From: CAVVFX01 sp963747535 | GTDB taxonomy: Bacteria > Acidobacteriota > Terriglobia > Bryobacterales > Bryobacteraceae | Length of the DNA stretch: 64,000 nt | Reading direction: 5' to 3' | Assembly (NCBI GenBank): GCA_963747535.1 | Contig: CAVVFX010000002.1 | Span: 930,001-994,000, forward strand | Part shown: positions 61,201 to 64,000 of the stretch, piece by piece | Layout of the letters: every line of letters starts with the position of its first letter | How positions within the stretch are numbered: the first letter of the stretch is position 1 | Made by a program: the position numbers and the translations under genes | Notes under the pieces: generated by a model | The model's input: the letters and a program-made list of their open reading frames with translations, nothing else | What the model was told of the DNA's origin: nothing | The model's database searches: none

Positions 61201-61429
61201 AATTGAGGTTGTCCACGCCGCTCATCTGTTGTTCGATGGGCGTAGCCACCGATTGCTCGATGGTCTGCGCGTCGGCGCCGACGTACGTGGCTTGGATCTG
61301 TACCTCCGGCGGAGCAATCTGCGGGAACTGCGCAATCGGCAACTGGGCAATCGTCACGAGCCCTATAACTACCATCAGGATGGAGATCACCATCGCAACG
61401 ATGGGGCGATTGATAAAAAACTTCGACAT
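58226..61429 (-). CDS. RND efflux pump inner-membrane transporter (AcrB/MexB, HAE1)
   Basis: 1067 aa, full length for the HAE1 family. MSKFFINRPIVAMVISILMV start; QIAPPEVQIQATYVGADAQT; the TM4 proton-relay Asp pair in LAIGLVVDDAIVVVEAVERH; GPVIGIALVLSAVFVPTAFI; porter loops FTFVLEDRAGKDVQFLADNL; and YESWTLPFSVLLSTPIAIFG near the C-terminus. It exports hydrophobic drugs, dyes or other amphiphiles using proton motive force. The start codon overlaps the MFP stop (TAATG). Confidence 0.97.
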   Translation of the reverse strand: MSKFFINRPIVAMVISILMVVIGLVTIAQLPIAQFPQIAPPEVQIQATYVGADAQTIEQSVATPIEQQMSGVDNLNYMYSLNAAGNGQMTMIVDFDVKTDPNTDLMLTQLRETQAASQLPQDVTNFGVTVQKSVTAPLMVMGLYSPKGTYDGKFLANYSYINLNDQLTRVPGIGNVQVFGAGQYAMRLWIKPDQLSKLGITVTDVVNAIQSQNTVNPAGQVGGSPSPKGQEYTYSVRAQGRLTSPEEFGDIIVRELPDGGIVRVRDVARIELGSRDYTLDGRINGKPGAIIAVYQLPGSNAVDAARGVRKVMEEARKRFPNDVEYVVSLDTTESVTEGMKDIVVTILIAIALVTIVVYVFLQGWRATLIPLLAVPVSLIGTFVMFPVFGFSINTLSLFGLVLAIGLVVDDAIVVVEAVERHIEEGMDAKSAAIKAMEEISGPVIGIALVLSAVFVPTAFIPGITGRLYQQFAVTIAISVILSAFNALTLSPALAALLLKPRSHKSKKNSWLQRFFDGFNRLFGRATEGYLRWSGVLIRKGAVAIAILVVAGAGAAFLSSRVPASFLPGEDQGYMFMHLQLPNASSLERTEAASEKVEQILLHTPGVKYTTRVAGFSLLSFVSTSYTGFFFVTLDPWSERTSRQTQYQQIVQHVNQELSKLPDGFALSFPPPAIPGVGTSGGFTFVLEDRAGKDVQFLADNLQKFTAAASKRPEIAPGLVSTFLPSVPQQFLDVDREKVLKQGVALSDVYRTVQAYMGGLFVNYFNRFGRQWQVYVEAEGEYRKNLDYLDQFYVRNSKGEMVPLSALTKFESRPGPEFTMRYNLYRSAQIIGAAAPGYSSAQAMKALEETFDQTMPREMGYDYLGMSYQEKKAQEGVPVWAIFSFSLLFVFLILAALYESWTLPFSVLLSTPIAIFGAFGMLWLRRWLMGLFLPPYMIQIENDVYSQIGLVMLIGLAAKNAILIVEFAKDKFESGMRLADAALEGARLRLRPILMTSFAFILGCVPLWTASGAGSVGRQIMGTTVIGGMLAASAIGIFFIPAIFYVVEKVSGARKAEPQMLPAPVQGD

Positions 61430-62697
61430 TACTTTGCCTCCTTCGAGCCGTTAGGCCCCGCAGTCAACGCACCGGCCAGTTTCGGAGTCACCGGCGCGCC
61501 CGGTTGAATATGGAACAGACCATCGGTGACCACGCGCTCACCGGGCTTCAAACCGTCTTCGATCACCCATTTGGAAGCGACACGTGCACCGACTTTAACC
61601 GGCGCGAAACGAATCGTGTTGTTGGGATCGACCACGGCCACAAGGTAATTGCCCTGCGTCTCGGTAACCGAACGCTGCGGAACCAGCAAGACTCCGGCGC
61701 GCGTGCCGATGGAAGCATGCACGCGAGCGTACTGGCCTGGCCGCAACGTATTGCCGGGGTTAGGAAACAGTCCGGTCAATTGTATCGAACCGGTAGTCGC
61801 ATTCACCTCGCGGTCGGCAAAGGAGAAGCGGCCCTTGTGCGGATACACAGCGCCGTTCGAGAGAATCAGTTCGAGCTGCAGTTGATCGAGCGCTTTGCGA
61901 TTTAGAACCAGATTGAGGTATTCCTGCTCGCTGACGGTGAAATTTGCCTTGATCGGATCGAGCGTCGAGACGGTGGTGACGGCGTTGCTTGACGAGCCGA
62001 CCAGATTGCCCACCTGCGTCGTGGCGACGCCCGCAATGCCATCGATCGGCGAAACCAGGCGGGTAAATCCGAGATTCACTTTGGCGGTTTCAACGGCAGC
62101 CGTGGCCGCGGTCACGCCAGCTTGCGCGGCTTCAATCTGGGCCTGCGCCGTTTCCACTTGTGCTTTCGCCGCGGCTACCTGGGCTATTAGAGATTGATTC
62201 GACTGTCTGGCATTGTCGAGGTCTTGCTGCGTGATGGCCTGTTGTTGCGCGAGGGGCACGTAGCGGTCCTCGTCGAGCTGAGCCTTGCGCTGGTTGGCTT
62301 CGGCGGAGGTCAGTTGCGCCTTCGCCTGGACGAATCCTGCCTTGGCCTGCGCAAGCTGCGCGTTGGCCTGCGCCAATTGTCCTACTGCCTGATCCACGGC
62401 AGCCTGGAATGGCCGCGGATCGATTTCAAACAGCAGCTGCCCCTGCCGTACAAACGAACCCTCGGTGTAATTCTGCCGCATCAGATAACCGGTGACTTCG
62501 GCCTTGATGGCCGCGTTGACCATGCCGTCGAGTGTGCCGATCCATTCGCGTTCGATAGGGATGTCGCGCTGTTCAACCGTGGCGATTTCGACTTCCGGTT
62601 TCGCCGGAGCGGTGGTTCGCGCGATCGTATTCGTGCAGCTCACGGTGCCCAGAACCGCGGCGGATAAAAAGAGCCCGGCAAACAAATTCGTTTTCAT
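61429..62697 (-). CDS. RND efflux periplasmic adaptor (membrane fusion protein)
   Basis: 422 aa. Lipoprotein-type signal (LFLSAAVLGTVSC). Barrel-sandwich hybrid halves IKAEVTGYLMRQNYTEGSFV, QGQLLFEIDPRPFQAAVDQA and RLVSPIDGIAGVATTQVGNL; a long Ala/Gln-rich coiled-coil hairpin (residues ~100-205); then beta-barrel and membrane-proximal domains (NPGNTLRPGQYARVHASIG, VLLVPQRSVTETQGNYLVAV, KPGERVVTDGLFHIQPG). It links pump and outer-membrane channel. The start overlaps the STAS-like stop (TAATG). Confidence 0.96.
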   Translation of the reverse strand: MKTNLFAGLFLSAAVLGTVSCTNTIARTTAPAKPEVEIATVEQRDIPIEREWIGTLDGMVNAAIKAEVTGYLMRQNYTEGSFVRQGQLLFEIDPRPFQAAVDQAVGQLAQANAQLAQAKAGFVQAKAQLTSAEANQRKAQLDEDRYVPLAQQQAITQQDLDNARQSNQSLIAQVAAAKAQVETAQAQIEAAQAGVTAATAAVETAKVNLGFTRLVSPIDGIAGVATTQVGNLVGSSSNAVTTVSTLDPIKANFTVSEQEYLNLVLNRKALDQLQLELILSNGAVYPHKGRFSFADREVNATTGSIQLTGLFPNPGNTLRPGQYARVHASIGTRAGVLLVPQRSVTETQGNYLVAVVDPNNTIRFAPVKVGARVASKWVIEDGLKPGERVVTDGLFHIQPGAPVTPKLAGALTAGPNGSKEAK

Positions 62698-63005
62698 TAA
62701 TGTTTCCTCCCGTTGGTTGTGTTCAGGTTTTCCAGCAGGTGCTTCATCTCAACTCCGGATGCGACGAATTCAACACCTGCGCCGCGCATCTCCGACAAAA
62801 GCTCTTCTCCGTCCCCGTCAACGAATGTGACGTCGCGCAGGTCCATCACCGCGTGCGATCGCGGCGCTTGCTTGCGGGCATATTGCCAGCACGCGCGCAA
62901 TTCGTTGACCCAAGGCCCGGCCAGGCGCCCGCACAGACACCAACGGTGGCCAACAGCCGAGTCCGAAAAAGAAATCCTCAGCATAAACATTTCGCTTTCG
63001 CGCAT
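62697..63005 (-). CDS. STAS-like domain protein leading the RND operon
   Basis: 102 aa from ATG 63005 (the ATG at 62990 is an alternative; neither has a strong ribosome site). The fold pattern fits a STAS domain of the anti-sigma antagonist type: WCLCGRLAGPWVNELRACWQ, SHAVMDLRDVTFVDGDGEEL, LLSEMRGAGVEFVASGVEMK. The position of the usual phospho-Ser in the 'D.S..G..' loop reads FVDGDGEE, so regulation by serine phosphorylation is unlikely. It overlaps the MFP gene by 1 bp (TAATG), so it is co-translated with the pump. A local regulator of the pump is an inference. Confidence 0.78.
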   Translation of the reverse strand: MRESEMFMLRISFSDSAVGHRWCLCGRLAGPWVNELRACWQYARKQAPRSHAVMDLRDVTFVDGDGEELLSEMRGAGVEFVASGVEMKHLLENLNTTNGRKH

Positions 63006-63426
63006 GGAAACGCATGCGGTATTCCAACGCTGCGGGGCTCTATCTGGTTGATTCTGGGAGTGGCCGGGTATGGTCTCGGTAAGTGCCGATGCCACGGATC
63101 AGGCGGGCTGCCGGAAATTCGGCAGTTGAGATTTGCTACCCCGGGGCAGCCAATCATGACTGCAGCCGCATTCCAGGCTGCAGGCCGCCGCTATGGGGAA
63201 TCGACTCGGGCAGCTTCACGGGCCTTACTGGTGTGAAGGAAACACGCACCAGGAAAGGGGCCATCCAGGACACCGTGATTTTCTCGTCAGCTTGATCTCT
63301 ACCCACCCGTCCGGATGGCGCATGATCCAGGACTTCGCTGCGGCCGCGTCCTCGATCCGAACGTAGCCCGGCCTCTATCGCGAGCAGCTACCGTGATCAA
63401 TGTGCGCGGGCGCGGAACATTTTCAT
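63006..63426. other. Upstream region of the RND operon, no gene
   Basis: About 420 bp between the STAS-like start and the terminator-like hairpin. It should carry the RND operon promoter; I cannot pick a convincing -35/-10 pair. TGCAGCC and GGCTGCA (63160-63181) form a small inverted repeat that could bind a regulator. No protein-like frame. Confidence 0.45.
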
Positions 63427-63446
63427 CCTTCGTTGCGGCACGAAGG
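63427..63446 (-). terminator. Hairpin after the ADOP permease
   Basis: CCTTCGT (63427-63433) pairs with ACGAAGG (63440-63446) around a 6-nt loop, 9 nt past the permease stop on the minus strand. A weak T content follows, so termination strength is uncertain. Confidence 0.45.
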
Positions 63447-63455
63447 ACTTGTGTC

Positions 63456-64000
63456 TTACTCGTGCCGCAGAGCCGCCAGCGGATCAATTCGGGACGCTCG
63501 CCTTGCAGGCGCAAGCCCGGCGAGAATCGCGGCGCTCAGGAGGACGACACCTGCCAGCGCCAGGGTTCCCGGATCATTGGGTTGGGTCTCGAACAGAAAC
63601 GATTTGACAAGCCGGGTCCCGACCAGCGCGGCAGGCACGCTGATCGCGAGTCCCACCGCCCCCAGTAGTAGAGCGCGGCGCAGAACCATCCATATGACGT
63701 CGCCGCGTTGCGCGCCCAGCGCCATACGGATTCCGATCTCGCCGATTTGCCGCGTGACGTTGTACGACATGGTTCCGTAGAGCCCCACGCATGCGATCAG
63801 GAGAGCGAGAACCGCGAACCCCGTACACAATTTCGCGAACGTAAGCTCCCGGCTGATCGTCCGATCGATCTCTGCTGCCTGCGTGACCACGTTGGTGACC
63901 GGTATGCGGGAATCTGCCTCCCGCACGATCTCACGCACACCCCCGACATACATCAGTGGATCACCCACAGTGCGCAGCGCGTAGGTCACTCGGTCCGGAG
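63456..64000 (-). CDS. MacB/FtsX-like ABC permease of ADOP type, C-terminal part
   Basis: The gene continues past the right edge; about 181 codons are visible, with PDRVTYALRTVGDPL open at the border (a GTG at 63989 is internal, not the start). Seen: the end of the periplasmic MacB_PCD domain (REIVREADSRIPVTNVVTQA), TFAKLCTGFAVLALLIACVG, the conserved IGIRMALGAQRGDVIWMVLR (FtsX coupling segment), two more helices and the terminal ARRASRIDPLAALRHE. This tail is typical of the large acidobacterial 'duplicated orphan permease' family, usually without its own ATPase gene. Substrate unknown. Confidence 0.9.
   Translation of the reverse strand, partial: PDRVTYALRTVGDPLMYVGGVREIVREADSRIPVTNVVTQAAEIDRTISRELTFAKLCTGFAVLALLIACVGLYGTMSYNVTRQIGEIGIRMALGAQRGDVIWMVLRRALLLGAVGLAISVPAALVGTRLVKSFLFETQPNDPGTLALAGVVLLSAAILAGLAPARRASRIDPLAALRHE

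Noticed and set aside
60167..61507. 446-codon plus-strand frame across the RND pump start
   Set aside because: His/Asp-rich antisense composition, no recognisable domain.

Overview
The window is high-GC bacterial chromosome, almost certainly from an acidobacterium of the Bryobacterales/Solibacteraceae type ('Candidatus Solibacter'-like). The lineage call rests on family knowledge: an exported protein ending in what I recognise as the TIGR03437 'Solibacter C-terminal' domain, an ADOP-type MacB-like permease at the right edge, a DUF1592/DUF1552 pair, and many exported hydrolases and peptidases. About 51 protein genes are supported. I found no tRNA, rRNA, CRISPR array, transposase, integrase or phage gene.

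Layout. 1-8.3 kb is mostly housekeeping: an oligopeptidase B-like protein (cut by the edge), leuS, a PP2C phosphatase, two envelope or stress proteins, atpI-atpB-atpE (F0 a and c only), a cyclophilin, nadD and a small exported protein. 8.4-14.4 kb holds a two-domain esterase, a large beta-helix protein and a parvulin chaperone. 14.4-18.6 kb has an M48 protease broken by a frameshift, a receiver-DUF3052 fusion and a GH27 alpha-galactosidase. 18.7-24.0 kb is a signalling locus: TonB-dependent receptor, YfiR-like periplasmic protein, CHASE8 hybrid PAS histidine kinase and response regulator. 24.3-30.0 kb is an aromatic amino acid operon, trpC-trpF-trpB-trpA-chorismate mutase-DAHP synthase-tyrA. 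30-41 kb has secreted or envelope enzymes (M28 peptidase, Ntn acylase, TIGR03118/TIGR03437 protein, GT-C-like membrane protein, M1-like peptidase) and a 1.2 kb gene-free stretch. 41.4-44.6 kb is a fused lptC/lptA-like gene with lptB. 44.6-48.2 kb has an AAA ATPase, then a Tat-type FMN hydroxyacid dehydrogenase overlapping a tetraheme cytochrome gene. 48.3-56.2 kb has the DUF1552/DUF1592 pair, a GH88/105-like enzyme, a Gfo/Idh/MocA protein and a cytochrome P460-like protein with a helical partner. 56.8-63.0 kb is a complete RND efflux operon led by a STAS-like gene, followed by a partial ADOP permease.

How the genes work together. The strongest candidate for an undescribed system is the 18.7-24.0 kb locus. 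It resembles the Pseudomonas YfiBNR relay, but a histidine kinase replaces the diguanylate cyclase and a TonB receptor replaces YfiB. Second is the FMN enzyme plus tetraheme cytochrome, which looks like a split, exported flavocytochrome. Several short palindromic repeat families are scattered between genes, and two genes (M48 protease, TonB receptor) carry clear single frameshifts.
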